DNA of 64,000 nucleotides from JABWBD01 sp040768665 (GTDB lineage: Bacteria > Planctomycetota > Planctomycetia > Pirellulales > Thermoguttaceae), in NCBI GenBank assembly GCA_040768665.1, contig JAXGMN010000023.1:1-64000 (forward strand), written 5' to 3'. Made by a program: the position numbers and the translations under genes. Below the pieces are notes generated by a model. It was not told the DNA's origin, searched no databases, and saw only the letters and a program-made list of their open reading frames with translations. This document shows positions 15,690-23,718 of the stretch, piece after piece; positions within the stretch are counted from its first letter, which is position 1, and each line of letters begins with the position of its first letter.

Positions 15690-16868
15690 TCAGATCCGCT
15701 CGACCGCCATGGCCACGGCTTCGCCGCCGCCGATGCACAACGAGGCGATGCCTCGCTTCGCGTCGCGCCGCTTCATGGCGGCGAGCAACGTGACCAGGAC
15801 GCGGGCCCCGCTGGCGCCGATCGGGTGCCCCAGAGCCACCGCGCCGCCGTGGACGTTCAGCTTCTCGTGCGGAATGCCGAGGTCCTTCATCGCGGCCATC
15901 GGAACCACGGCGAAGGCCTCGTTGATCTCGAACAGGTCGACGTTTTCCACGCCCCAGCCCACGCGCTCCATCAGCTTGCGGATCGCGCCGATCGGCGCGA
16001 GCGTGAACCACTCGGGCTCGCGAGAGAAGCTGGAATAGCCGACGATCTTCGCCTGCGGATTCACGCGAAGCGTATCGGCTTTCTCGGCCGAGAGCACCAC
16101 GACCGCGGCGGCGCCGTCGTTGATGCTGGAGGCGTTTCCGGCCGTGACCGTCCCCTCTTTACCGAACGCTGCGCGAAGCTGCCGGAGCTTCTCCTCGTTG
16201 AAGCGGGAAGGCTCCTCGTCGCGGCTCACGACGATCGTCTCCTTTCGGCCCGGGACCTCGACCGGGACAATCTCTTCGGCCGTCGCTCCTTGGGCCTCCG
16301 CTTCCAGAGCCCGCTTGTAGCTGGCCACGGCGAAATCGTCGGCATCCTGCCGCGTAAACGAGTACTGTTCGGCGCAGCGGTCGCCGCAGGCGCCCATGTG
16401 CATATTGTTGTAGACGTCCCAGAGGCCGTCGTGGATCATCGAGTCGATCAAGTCGCCATGGCCCATGCGATATCCGGTCCGGGCTTTCGGAAGCAGGTAG
16501 GGCGCGCGCGACATGCTTTCGGTTCCGCCGGCGACGATCAGCGACGCGTCGCCGCAGCGGATGGCCTGGGCGGCCAGCATCACCGCCTTCAGCCCGGAGC
16601 CGCATACCTTGGAGACCGACGTGGCGCCTACCGAAGGCGACAGGCCGGCGCCCATGGCCGCCTGGCGCGCCACGTTCTGCCCGAGGCCGGCGCTCAACAC
16701 GTTGCCGAAAACCACTTCGTCGACCTGGTCGGCCGGAACACCGGCCCTCTTCAGCGCCGCGCGGATCGCCGTGCTGCCCAGCGCGGTGGCCGTAACCTCG
16801 GCCAGCGAACCGGAAAAGGAGCCGATCGGCGTACGGACGCCGCCCGCGAGAACAACGTGACCGTCCAT
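15690..16868 (-). CDS. phaA: Acetyl-CoA acetyltransferase (PHA thiolase)
   Basis: 392-residue thiolase condensing two acetyl-CoA into acetoacetyl-CoA, the first step of PHB synthesis. All hallmarks are present: the acyl-accepting Cys in SKVCGSGLKAV (about residue 89), NVHGGAVALGHPIGASGAR with the catalytic His (about 345), and the second Cys in SLCIGGGEAVAM (about 380). Size and N-terminus (VVLAGGVRTPIGSFSGSL) match biosynthetic thiolases. The ATG at 16868 overlaps the phasin stop codon by one base (TGATG). Thiolases of fatty-acid breakdown look similar; the phasin, phaE and phaC neighbours make the PHA role by far the most likely. Confidence 0.93.
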   Translation of the reverse strand: MDGHVVLAGGVRTPIGSFSGSLAEVTATALGSTAIRAALKRAGVPADQVDEVVFGNVLSAGLGQNVARQAAMGAGLSPSVGATSVSKVCGSGLKAVMLAAQAIRCGDASLIVAGGTESMSRAPYLLPKARTGYRMGHGDLIDSMIHDGLWDVYNNMHMGACGDRCAEQYSFTRQDADDFAVASYKRALEAEAQGATAEEIVPVEVPGRKETIVVSRDEEPSRFNEEKLRQLRAAFGKEGTVTAGNASSINDGAAAVVVLSAEKADTLRVNPQAKIVGYSSFSREPEWFTLAPIGAIRKLMERVGWGVENVDLFEINEAFAVVPMAAMKDLGIPHEKLNVHGGAVALGHPIGASGARVLVTLLAAMKRRDAKRGIASLCIGGGEAVAMAVERI

Positions 16869-17344
16869 CAGGTGTTTCCTTCCATGGGTGAGCCGTTCTT
16901 CTCGCCCTGCATCATTTGCACGATGTCGCGCCACGACTCCAGCACGCGACCGTTCGATTGAAGCATGACCTCCGTGTTTCGCCGCAGGGCGCCAATGGCC
17001 GTCTCCCACGTCTCGCGAACCCGGTTCTGGGTGTCCGACGCCGACTCGCCCTGGCGGGCCCGGAACGCCTTCTCCAGCAGATCCAAACTGGTCTTGGCGT
17101 TCTCATTCATCATGCGCAGCGATTCGTCGAGGTTCTCCTGCACGGCGCTGATGCTTCGATCGAAGATCGACTGGGCCTGCTTTTGCCATTCCTGGGCCGA
17201 TCCCAGTCGTGCGGTCAACTCCGACATCGATCGGACCGACTGCTCTTGGATCCGGATGCCCGCTTGCATCGCCGACTCGAACAATCTGGCTGCCTGCTCG
17301 AACATCTCATTGGCATTTTCCGACACGTTTGGTGGAGCACTCAT
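16868..17344 (-). CDS. Phasin family granule-associated protein
   Basis: 158-residue all-helical protein of the phasin type, which coats PHA granules. It is amphipathic throughout, with repeating patterns such as MFEQAARLFESAMQAGIR, QEWQKQAQSIFDRSIS and NENAKTSLDLLEKAFRARQ, and has no cysteines or membrane segments. It is the first gene of the leftward operon (phasin, phaA, phaE, phaC, malic enzyme, aldehyde dehydrogenase), and its stop overlaps the phaA start. A GGAGCGTGAGCC stretch precedes the ATG. Phasins are normally repressed by PhaR, encoded just upstream here, so the 370-nt gap between the two genes is the likely site of that control. Confidence 0.85.
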   Translation of the reverse strand: MSAPPNVSENANEMFEQAARLFESAMQAGIRIQEQSVRSMSELTARLGSAQEWQKQAQSIFDRSISAVQENLDESLRMMNENAKTSLDLLEKAFRARQGESASDTQNRVRETWETAIGALRRNTEVMLQSNGRVLESWRDIVQMMQGEKNGSPMEGNT

Positions 17345-17713
17345 GGCTCACGCTCCTGTTGGATGAGGAAACTGGGACCCGTCGCAAACGACCCCCGGAT
17401 TATAGAAGCTGCCGCGCGGCCGTCAACGGATCTGTTGTGCAAACGCACCAAAAAGGACGCGGGAATTTTCCCTAGGGGATTTGACGAAAAGCAGGTTAAG
17501 TGCGGAACTGATACGGAAATTAGTGCGATTGCACAACGGCGGATTGGTGCTCAAAGCAATCTTGACCCGGAGTATTCACGACCCCGGAGTTCTCGCGGCA
17601 GACTGCGCGATACGAAGTGGGGCGCGCAAACGCGGCCCACGAGGTGTTGGGCCCCCGCGGGCGCTTCGCACTTCGCCTTAGTTTTCTTAGTATGGGCTCG
17701 TGAATAATCCGGG
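17345..17713. other. PHA operon upstream region with inverted repeat (17569-17717)
   Basis: Gap between phaR and the phasin gene. It contains a TTTTCC/GGGGATTTG AT-richer stretch near 17465-17485 and repeated TGCGCAA / TTGCACAA words (TTGTGCAAACG at 17434, GATTGCACAACGG at 17528). TGC-rich words of this kind are known PhaR targets in other bacteria. From 17569 to 17717 it holds an imperfect inverted repeat whose ends are GACCCGGAGTATTCACGA and TCGTGAATAATCCGGGTT. The PHA operon promoter must lie left of about 17480, but no clear -35/-10 pair stands out. Confidence 0.5.
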
Positions 17714-18304
17714 TTAAGGCGGGTCGCGCCGCTCCCGGTCGCTCTGGAGTGCCTCCACCTGCTGTCGCAAAGCATCGATCTCCCGTCGCAGTTGGGCGGC
17801 GGACCCGGCGCTGTCGGGCTCGGCCTCTCCGGCCGGAATCGGCCCGCGACCGGCGCCTGGAAAAAACGCGTGCGCCAACGGGCCGAGCATCATTCCCGCC
17901 CAGTGGTTTGTCGGCGCGGAGGAGAGGTCCAGCCCAAAAGCCCCTCGCAGATACTGCTCGAACTGCCGCTGCGACTCGAGGAAGGCCGCCAGCGCCTGGC
18001 TGAAGTATTTCTCGACGAAGTCCCGCATCAGGGGCTCGTTCGCACGAATCACTTCGTGCAGCAATTCGTTGGGAAAAACCGTGAGCTTGAGCGGGTCGTG
18101 GTCGAGTATGACTTGAGCGAGCACCTTGGAGGTAATATCGTCGCCGGTTTTCGAGTCGCTCACCTCGATATCGAATCCGTCGAGAATCAGGCGATAGATC
18201 TCCTCGAGCGTGACATGCTGGCTGCGAGTAATGTCGTAGAACCGCCGATTGGGGTACTTGCGGAGCTTGATCTGCCGATCGGTCGAAGAATTGGCTTCGG
18301 ACAT
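17714..18304 (-). CDS. phaR: PHA synthesis regulator PhaR
   Basis: 196-residue regulator. Residues 8-70 form the PHB/PHA accumulation regulator DNA-binding domain, with its signature IKLRKYPNRRFYDITRSQHV, then LEEIYRLILDGFDIEVSDSK. Residues 75-140 match the PHB_acc repeat (KVLAQVILDHD, LHEVIRANEPLMRDFVEKYFSQAL). The C-terminal end is a short coiled coil (AAQLRREIDALRQQVEALQ). PhaR binds both nascent PHA and DNA and represses phasin and itself. Start ATG at 18304 (MSEANSS). It lies upstream of the phasin-phaA-phaE-phaC run on the same strand, but behind a 370-nt gap, so it is probably transcribed separately. Confidence 0.93.
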   Translation of the reverse strand: MSEANSSTDRQIKLRKYPNRRFYDITRSQHVTLEEIYRLILDGFDIEVSDSKTGDDITSKVLAQVILDHDPLKLTVFPNELLHEVIRANEPLMRDFVEKYFSQALAAFLESQRQFEQYLRGAFGLDLSSAPTNHWAGMMLGPLAHAFFPGAGRGPIPAGEAEPDSAGSAAQLRREIDALRQQVEALQSDRERRDPP

Positions 18305-18717
18305 ACGGCAAAAACTCTCTTCTGCTAGTGCACAACGGGCGGCTGTCGAGCCTCCTGGTATCGTAGTCACGCGGGCTACGGAAAGTCAAGGTCCCGTTGC
18401 GTAAAGCACTGTACTCATGCACTTTACGCTTCAATCGCCGCGGCGGTCCTCAGATGCGCACGGCATAGCTTGCCACGCGGTCGTCGGTTGTACGTTTGCA
18501 CTACGGCGCGTAGAATTCCGCCGGGATTCGTCCGCACCAAGAATTTCCGGGAGCCAACTCTGGATAGGTCGTTTAACCGCAGTGCCCAGCGGGCCGCGCG
18601 TCGGGCGAAGGGCGACGCGGCCCGCTGGCCCAAAGGTCAAATGACAAATTCGCAAGACTTCAGGACCTTGACAGGGGTGAATCCAGGAACCAGTCCTCAC
18701 ACCACGGGAGCTAAGCC
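18305..18717. other. phaR-SDR divergent gap with family C repeat copy 3 (18568-18647)
   Basis: Divergent intergenic region between phaR (leftward) and an SDR gene (rightward). Near 18320-18420 two GCACAACGG/GTAAAGCACTG TGC-rich words occur. The palindrome at 18568-18647 has arms starting GGTCGTTTAACCGCAGTG, then CCCAGCGGGCCGCG, and is the third copy of the family seen at 1423 and 6433. An AAGCC purine stretch precedes the SDR start. No gene was found. Confidence 0.7.
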
Positions 18718-19530
18718 ATGCAGATCGAAGAAAAGGTTGCGGTCGTGACTGGTGCAGGAAGCGGTATCGGGCGTGCAGTGGCTCGGGAACTTGCCAGACG
18801 AGGAGCCCGCACCATCGTCCTCGTCGATCGCTCGAACGCGGTTCGCGATCTGGCAACAGCCGTGGAAGCGGAATGGAAAACCCATATGGACGCGTTTGTC
18901 GGAGACGTCACGGATGCCAGCTTTCGCCGGGAGGTCTTCGACCTCGTGATCCGGCATCATGGCGTGCCGCGGATCTGCGTTCCCGCGGCAGGCATCACTC
19001 GCGACCGCCTGGCCACCCGGATCGACAAGGAAACGGGCAGGGCCGAGCTCTACCCGATCGACGACTTTCGAGAAGTCATGGAGGTCAACCTGGTGTCGCC
19101 CGTCTACTGGGCGCTGGAAATGGTCAGCCGTATCGCCGAGGATCGGCATTCGCAGGGCCTGAAGAGGTGGGATCCGGTGGAGCACATCCAGGGAACGGTG
19201 ATCTTCATCGGTTCGGTCTCCTCGCAAGGCAACAAAGGGCAGATTGCCTATGCGGCCACGAAGGCGGGCCTGCAGGGCGCGGCGGCCACACTGACCAAGG
19301 AGGCGATTTTCTACGGCGTGCGCTGCGGGGTGATTCACCCCGGTTTCACCGACACGCCGATGGTTCACGCGTTGGGCGAGGAGTTCATTCGCGAGCGCAT
19401 TCTGCCGGCTACGCAACTCCGCCGCCTGATCAAGCCCGAAGAAATCGCCGAGGCAATCTGCTTTATGATCGGCAACTCCGCGGTGAGTGGTGAACTCTGG
19501 GCCGATGCCGGCTGGCACCCGTCGGCGTAA
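18718..19530 (+). CDS. Short-chain dehydrogenase/reductase (SDR)
   Basis: 270-residue classical SDR. The cofactor loop TGAGSGIGRAVA is at about residues 11-22, GDVTDASF at about 62, and an NAG-equivalent CVPAAGITRD at about 92. The catalytic Ser is in FIGSVSSQGN (about 165) and the YxxxK pair in AYAATKAG (about 178). Substitution of NNAG by PAAG is a little unusual. The family reduces or oxidises alcohol/keto substrates with NAD(P)H. It lies beside phaR and 435 nt upstream of a second, PhaB/FabG-like SDR on the same strand, so a hydroxyacyl-CoA role is plausible but not shown. The inserted DKETGRAELYPIDDF stretch after the AGITRD motif is longer than in FabG. Confidence 0.85.
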   Translation: MQIEEKVAVVTGAGSGIGRAVARELARRGARTIVLVDRSNAVRDLATAVEAEWKTHMDAFVGDVTDASFRREVFDLVIRHHGVPRICVPAAGITRDRLATRIDKETGRAELYPIDDFREVMEVNLVSPVYWALEMVSRIAEDRHSQGLKRWDPVEHIQGTVIFIGSVSSQGNKGQIAYAATKAGLQGAAATLTKEAIFYGVRCGVIHPGFTDTPMVHALGEEFIRERILPATQLRRLIKPEEIAEAICFMIGNSAVSGELWADAGWHPSA

Positions 19531-19965
19531 GGAAGGACTCAAGAGCAACATCCGCATTCTGAATAGCCAGGCGCCTCATGGGAACAGGAGAGAACAGAGG
19601 CAACAGAGAGATTGTCTCCGTTCTCTCTGTTGGCTCCTGTTCAGTCTCCACCACGTAATCAGCATGCCATCCGGTGCATCGATGATCGACGACCAGATCC
19701 GGAAAGATGATTACGATTCTCGTCATTGATCTATTGATTAGCATGATTAGCAACCGGCGCGCTTGACGTTTTGCCGTTGTGCCGAATCTCCGGGTTTTCC
19801 TGACTCGAAGGAGCCGCAGCTCTCGTTTCTCCTGAACCAAAGAAAGTGAACTCCCTGATGGTCAACCGTCGGCGAGAGTGTCTAATTACAACTCGCGTTC
19901 GGCTTCGATTCGGCCAGGCCAGGTGAATAGGATTGCAGGCAGAAAATTCAGGAGGAGAGAGGGAA
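19531..19965. other. Gap between SDR genes with a long hairpin (19578-19645)
   Basis: No gene seen. A long imperfect hairpin at 19578-19645 pairs GGGAACAGGAGAGAACAGAGG and CAACAGAGAGA with the downstream TCTCTCTGTTGGC and TCCTGTTC. It is not followed by a T-run, so it may be a dispersed repeat or a weak terminator of the first SDR. The stretch 19700-19760 (GATGATTACGATTCTCGTC, then GATCTATTGATTAGC) is AT-richer and could hold the promoter of the second SDR. A strong GGAGGAGAG ribosome binding site lies at 19951-19959. Confidence 0.5.
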
Positions 19966-20769
19966 ATGTCTATCGTTGAATCGTCAAGCATTCTAACGCG
20001 GCCGCGCCCGGCAACGACCTGGTCGAACGTGCTGCAGGGAAAAACGGCGTTGGTAACAGGCGGATCTCGGGGAATCGGTCGAGCGATTGCCGTTGCCCTG
20101 GCCGAAGCAGGAGCGGACGTGGCCGTGAACTACCAGTACTCGGCCGATGCCGCCGCCGACACCTGCACGGAAGCGCGGGCGTGTGGCGTTCGGGCGCGTC
20201 TCTATCAGGCCGACGTCTCCCGCGCGGAACAGGCCAGCCGAATCACCCAGCAGGTTCTCAACGATTTCGGGCGACTCGATATTTTGGTCAACAACGCCGG
20301 GATCACTCGCGACAAGTCGTTCGTCAAGATGCCGCCGGAGTGGTGGGACGAAGTTCTGCAGGTGAACCTCGGCGGACCGGCAAACCTTCTCCGCACCGTG
20401 TTGCCGAGCATGATCGAAGCCGGCTGGGGGCGCGTGATCAATATCGCATCGATCGTGGGCCAGGCCGGCAATTTCGGCCAGGCCAACTATTCGGCCGCCA
20501 AAGCCGGGTTGATCGGATTGACGAAGACCCTGGCCCGCGAGGTGGCCCGCAAGGGGATTACCGTCAACGCGATCGCGCCCGGGTTCATCGAGACGGACAT
20601 GACCAGCGGTCTGCCCGACGAAGCGCTCTCGGCGGTGAAGACGATGACGCCGGCCGGCAGGTTAGGTCGCGCGGATGAGGTCGCCGCGGCAGCCGTCTTC
20701 CTGGCCAGCCCCTCCGCCAGCTACGTCACCGGGCAGGTTCTGGCAGTCAACGGCGGCATGTACATGTAG
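19966..20769 (+). CDS. Acetoacetyl-CoA reductase / 3-oxoacyl-ACP reductase (PhaB/FabG-like)
   Basis: 267-residue SDR of the FabG/PhaB type. It has TGGSRGIGRAIA (about residue 32), DVSRAEQ, NNAGITRDKSF (about 108) and IASIVGQAGNFGQANYSAAK with the Ser-Tyr-Lys triad (about 162-180), then the PG motif AIAPGFIETDMTSGLP (about 200) and the C-terminal YVTGQVLAVNGGMYM. In PHA-forming bacteria this enzyme makes (R)-3-hydroxybutyryl-CoA from acetoacetyl-CoA using NADPH. Given phaA, phaC and phaR nearby, PhaB is the likely role; a FabG role in fatty acid synthesis cannot be excluded by sequence. Start ATG at 19966 follows a very good GGAGGAGAG site. It carries about 20 extra N-terminal residues compared with FabG. 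Confidence 0.88.
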   Translation: MSIVESSSILTRPRPATTWSNVLQGKTALVTGGSRGIGRAIAVALAEAGADVAVNYQYSADAAADTCTEARACGVRARLYQADVSRAEQASRITQQVLNDFGRLDILVNNAGITRDKSFVKMPPEWWDEVLQVNLGGPANLLRTVLPSMIEAGWGRVINIASIVGQAGNFGQANYSAAKAGLIGLTKTLAREVARKGITVNAIAPGFIETDMTSGLPDEALSAVKTMTPAGRLGRADEVAAAAVFLASPSASYVTGQVLAVNGGMYM

Positions 20770-20932
20770 AGTTCGAGAGGTTTGGTCTGCTCGAGCCGCA
20801 CGGGGCGGCGGATAACTCGCCGATTTTCTTCCCTGCAACGGCACTTGGGCTGGTACAATGGGGTGCCGGCCGGCGGGGCATTTACTGGAAACCTCGCGGC
20901 AAACCGCTTCGAAGAAGGCCCTTTGGACTGCC

Positions 20933-21823
20933 GTGAAACGACGTTCCGTGGTTCAGGCGAGTTGGTACGACTCTCCCCACTACTATGACCTTGCGTTTCG
21001 TTCGGAAACGCGACCGGAAGCCGGTTTTCTGGAGGCGGCGTTCGCGAAGTATTGCGCGTTTACGGTTCGACGGGTGCTGGAGCCGGCATGCGGCACGGGC
21101 CGCCTGGTGACGGAGATGGCCGCGAGGGGCTATCGCGCGAGCGGTTTCGATCTGAGCGAGGCCTCGCTCGCCTACCTCCGTCGCCGGCTTCAACGGCGGG
21201 GGTTGAAGGCGGAAGTCGTCTGCGCGGACATGGCCGATTTCCGTCTCAGAGTCTGTTCCAAAAGGGGACTGGCTCCGAGCCCAACCAAGTATTTTCCCCG
21301 AAAAACGGCGACATGGCGAGGTGCCTGTCCCCTTTTAGAGCAGACTCTCAGCGGACCGTTCGACGCCGCTTACTGCACATTCGACAGCTTTCGGCATCTG
21401 CTTACCGAGCGATCGGCTCAAAGCCATTTGCAGGGCATCGCGGACAGCCTGCGGCCGGGAGGAATCTACATCCTCGGTTTTCACCTGCTGCCGCCCGACG
21501 CCTCCGAAGAGTGCACGGAGCGATGGACCGAACGGCAGGGGCGCACGCAAGTGACGGTCACGCTCCGCGTGCTGGCGACCGACCGCCGCCGCCGCGTCGA
21601 GACGATCCGCATCAGCGTTCTGGCCCGTACCGGGAGCAAGGAGTCCCGGCTGAGGGACGAATTTCCGCTTCGCATGTACACCGCCGGTCAGTTTCGCAGG
21701 CTGCTGGCGAAGGTGCCGGACCTGGAACTGGTCGACGTGTATGACTTCTGGTACGAAATCGATCAGCCGCTGACGTTGTCCGACGAGTTGTCGGATACGG
21801 TGTTTGTTCTACGCAGGCGTTGA
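20933..21823 (+). CDS. Class I SAM-dependent methyltransferase with repeat-encoded insertion
   Basis: About 296 residues, with a GTG start at 20933 preferred because it gives the usual N-terminus (SWYDSPHYYDLAFRSETRPE). Motif I is VLEPACGTGRLVTEMA (about residue 47), the acidic loop is GFDLSEASLAYL (about 68), and ADMADFRL marks the adenine-binding loop (about 97). At that point about 35 residues (RVCSKRGLAPSP through LLEQTLS) are encoded by a family-E repeat (21246-21350), after which the fold resumes with GPFDAAYCTFDSFRHL, the usual motif IV. The insertion keeps the frame and adds no stop, so a protein with a surface loop could still be made. The substrate is not identifiable. Confidence 0.8.
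   Translation: MKRRSVVQASWYDSPHYYDLAFRSETRPEAGFLEAAFAKYCAFTVRRVLEPACGTGRLVTEMAARGYRASGFDLSEASLAYLRRRLQRRGLKAEVVCADMADFRLRVCSKRGLAPSPTKYFPRKTATWRGACPLLEQTLSGPFDAAYCTFDSFRHLLTERSAQSHLQGIADSLRPGGIYILGFHLLPPDASEECTERWTERQGRTQVTVTLRVLATDRRRRVETIRISVLARTGSKESRLRDEFPLRMYTAGQFRRLLAKVPDLELVDVYDFWYEIDQPLTLSDELSDTVFVLRRR
21246..21350. repeat. Inverted-repeat element, family E copy 3 (inside a methyltransferase gene)
   Basis: Arms start AGAGTCTGTTCCAAAAGG on the left and end CCTTTTAGAGCAGACTCT on the right, pairing with two or three mismatches. The core starts GGGGACTGGCTCCGAGCC and ends GGCGAGGTGCCTGTCCCC. Its length of about 105 nt is a multiple of three. Confidence 0.9.
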
Positions 21824-21964
21824 GAGGCTATCCTCTTTGGAGTGCGCGTGACTTGTCACCGCTTTTTTTCCTTCCACCTCTTGTTCCACCGTTCTCCTTC
21901 TTCCCGCCTCTTTCGACTCTCATACCTTATCTTTCTTTTTTCCCTCCCGGCGCATCCGCACACT

Positions 21965-22062
21965 CCATGCAAAAGGGCGAGATAGTCTCCTTCCGAAAAG
22001 AACACCGGCTGCCGATTGTTGTCACGGTTGATGACGTGGCAAATCGAGCCGTCGTTCTGCCT
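21965..22062 (-). pseudogene. N-terminal remnant of a REP-associated tyrosine transposase (RAYT)
   Basis: On the minus strand, two overlapping frames together spell the start of a RAYT: RRLDLP in one frame, then CHVINRDNNRQPVFFSEGDY and LALLHG after a frame change. The HVxNRxNxRQPxFF pattern is the well-known first conserved block of the IS200-like TnpA_REP family. The catalytic histidine pair and tyrosine downstream are absent, so it is a dead fragment. It overlaps the 3' end of the SnoaL-like gene, whose last residues (RREAERRLDLPRHQP-like) are read from it. Such transposases mobilise REP hairpins, and the window is full of candidates. Confidence 0.6.
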
Positions 22063-22639
22063 CCCTTTTCTGCTCTAGAAACTGTGTACGACGCTCACTC
22101 CGCCCCACGGGCTGATCACCTATCATCCACGCCAGAGCGTCTAAACGATTGTCGGGCACGTTGGCCGGGGCGGGCCACTCCCGCACACTATCCAGCAGCC
22201 AACGTCGATCCTTCTTCACCCAGGTCGCCGTGAACCCCCCGTCGATGGACTCGGCATCCCTCGCGTCTGTCGAGCGAATGACTCCCTCCTCAACCGCGAC
22301 GTCGGTTGTGATGAAACGGATTGTCGAAGTCGACTCGAGTTTCTCTCGTGCCGGGGGCTGGCGCACCGTCTTTACCCTCAAGCCTTCGCTGATCAAATCG
22401 CGCGCGTTGCATTCGCGGCCATCCACATCCCTGTAGACGCCCTCGGCCGTCCAAAAGGCAGCCAATGCCTCCGCATTGCCTTGCTTCCGAGCTTCAACGT
22501 AATTGGCGCTCGCCTGGCGGATGGCGGCCTCCTCGGCGGCCATGGCGCTGCGGTCCTCGCCGGCGATCGCTTGCCAACGGAGCGCCAAGATCACGGCAAG
22601 CGCCGCTGCGGCAACCGCGAAGCATCGTGAACATTTCAT
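22022..22639 (-). CDS. Secreted SnoaL-like (NTF2-fold) protein, 3' end replaced
   Basis: 205-residue protein with a signal peptide (CFAVAAAALAVILALRWQAIA). It is followed by an NTF2-like/SnoaL (SgcJ/EcaC) domain from about residue 35: AAIRQASANYVEARKQGNAEA, FWTAEGVYRDVDG, TADVAVEEGV-type strands and FTATWVKKDRRWLLDSVRE. These small domains bind or isomerise hydrophobic ligands, and no enzyme activity can be inferred. Planctomycete relatives normally continue after the LAWMIGDW position with a second beta-rich domain. Here the frame runs instead into sequence derived from a RAYT remnant (from about residue 175) and stops, so the protein looks truncated. The first domain could still fold alone. 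Confidence 0.7.
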   Translation of the reverse strand: MKCSRCFAVAAAALAVILALRWQAIAGEDRSAMAAEEAAIRQASANYVEARKQGNAEALAAFWTAEGVYRDVDGRECNARDLISEGLRVKTVRQPPAREKLESTSTIRFITTDVAVEEGVIRSTDARDAESIDGGFTATWVKKDRRWLLDSVREWPAPANVPDNRLDALAWMIGDQPVGRSERRTQFLEQKREAERRLDLPRHQP

Positions 22640-22794
22640 GCTGGTCTCCAGTCAAACGAAGAGTGTTCGGCGGAAAGTATGTGGATACCGAACCGTTCCT
22701 TTCCCCAAGCAGCGGCAGCACCGCGCCGGGCCGAACCCGCTTGATGCCAACACCATAGTATGCAATGGTTGTCGATCGTTTCGCATCGGCTGCC
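22640..22794. other. Short gap, no gene seen
   Basis: 155 nt between two leftward genes. It holds no convincing open frame. It must contain the promoter of the SnoaL-like gene, but no clear boxes are visible. Confidence 0.4.
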
Positions 22795-23718
22795 TCAGCG
22801 GCTCACCCGGCGTACCGACCCGGCTACGAAGCCCGGATTCTGCTGGAGTGCCGCGGCGGTGGCTTCGCGGCTGTCGCGACCGGGCATCACAACCCATCGC
22901 GGCGGCTTGGGGTTTCCCGGGGCGGGATGAAGCGTCACTTCCCACACCGAGGTCAGCCCGGCCTGAACCGCCTGCAGGTTCAGATTCATCAGGGCGATCT
23001 GCTGGCTGACCTTCTGGTTCCGCACGTGGGCGGCGGCATAGGCCGCCAGGCGAAATGCGAGATCATCGCGCTCGTCGTAAACGTGATCAGCGGCGAGCCA
23101 GTCGGCCCATCCTTGCTTGAGCCACGCCTGATCCTGCTCCGAAAAAACGAAGAAGGGGATGGCATACTCGTCTCCGTTCTCCCACTCCAGGATCACTCCC
23201 TCGATGTGAAAGGTCCGCGGCTTGCCTCCCAAGCTGAGCAGCCAGGTTCGGAGAGCCCGGTCGTCCGGAATGGCGATGCCGTCGAAGTGCTCGATGACCT
23301 CCGGCAACAGTTTCTGGTAAAGCTCCGGCAAGTTGCTGAACACGCGATCGTTCACATACATCCTGCCGCGCCGCCGCTGAATGGTGATCTCGTCCCGCAC
23401 GTAGTCGACGATCCTGCCAACGAGACTCAAACCGCTCTCGCTTGTCCAAACCTGTGCGCCCTGGAGGTTTTTGCCGTTGAGTTCCTCCGCCTGCTTGGAG
23501 GTGAGGTACTGCTGGTCCGATGCGCTGAGCTCATCGATCTTGAGCATGCCCAGTTCGCCACCCTCCCGCAGCAGGATGACATTCTCGTCATCGAACCCGA
23601 AGACTTCCGCTTCAATCGAATAGGTGCCCGTGGCATCGGTCCACTGGCGGGCCTCCGCTGCCACGCTCACCACGACCACTGTGAGCACAACGCTCCACGG
23701 AAGAACGCAATGTCTCAT
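22795..23718 (-). CDS. Secreted SHD1-domain protein
   Basis: 307-residue protein with a signal peptide (RHCVLPWSVVLTVVVVSVAA, cleavage likely after AEA). Residues 24-80 form an SHD1 (Sla1 homology domain 1) fold: RQWTDATGTYSIEAEVFGF, then LREGGELGMLKIDELSASDQQYL. This is a beta-rich module that is very common at the start of planctomycete secreted proteins and usually begins RxWTdxxGxyxieAe. The remaining 220 residues (DGIAIPDDRALRTWLLSLGG, then EWENGDEYAIPFFVFSEQD) have no family I recognise. Start ATG at 23718 with GAAAGGAAG upstream. The envelope location is inferred from the signal peptide. Confidence 0.8.
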   Translation of the reverse strand: MRHCVLPWSVVLTVVVVSVAAEARQWTDATGTYSIEAEVFGFDDENVILLREGGELGMLKIDELSASDQQYLTSKQAEELNGKNLQGAQVWTSESGLSLVGRIVDYVRDEITIQRRRGRMYVNDRVFSNLPELYQKLLPEVIEHFDGIAIPDDRALRTWLLSLGGKPRTFHIEGVILEWENGDEYAIPFFVFSEQDQAWLKQGWADWLAADHVYDERDDLAFRLAAYAAAHVRNQKVSQQIALMNLNLQAVQAGLTSVWEVTLHPAPGNPKPPRWVVMPGRDSREATAAALQQNPGFVAGSVRRVSR

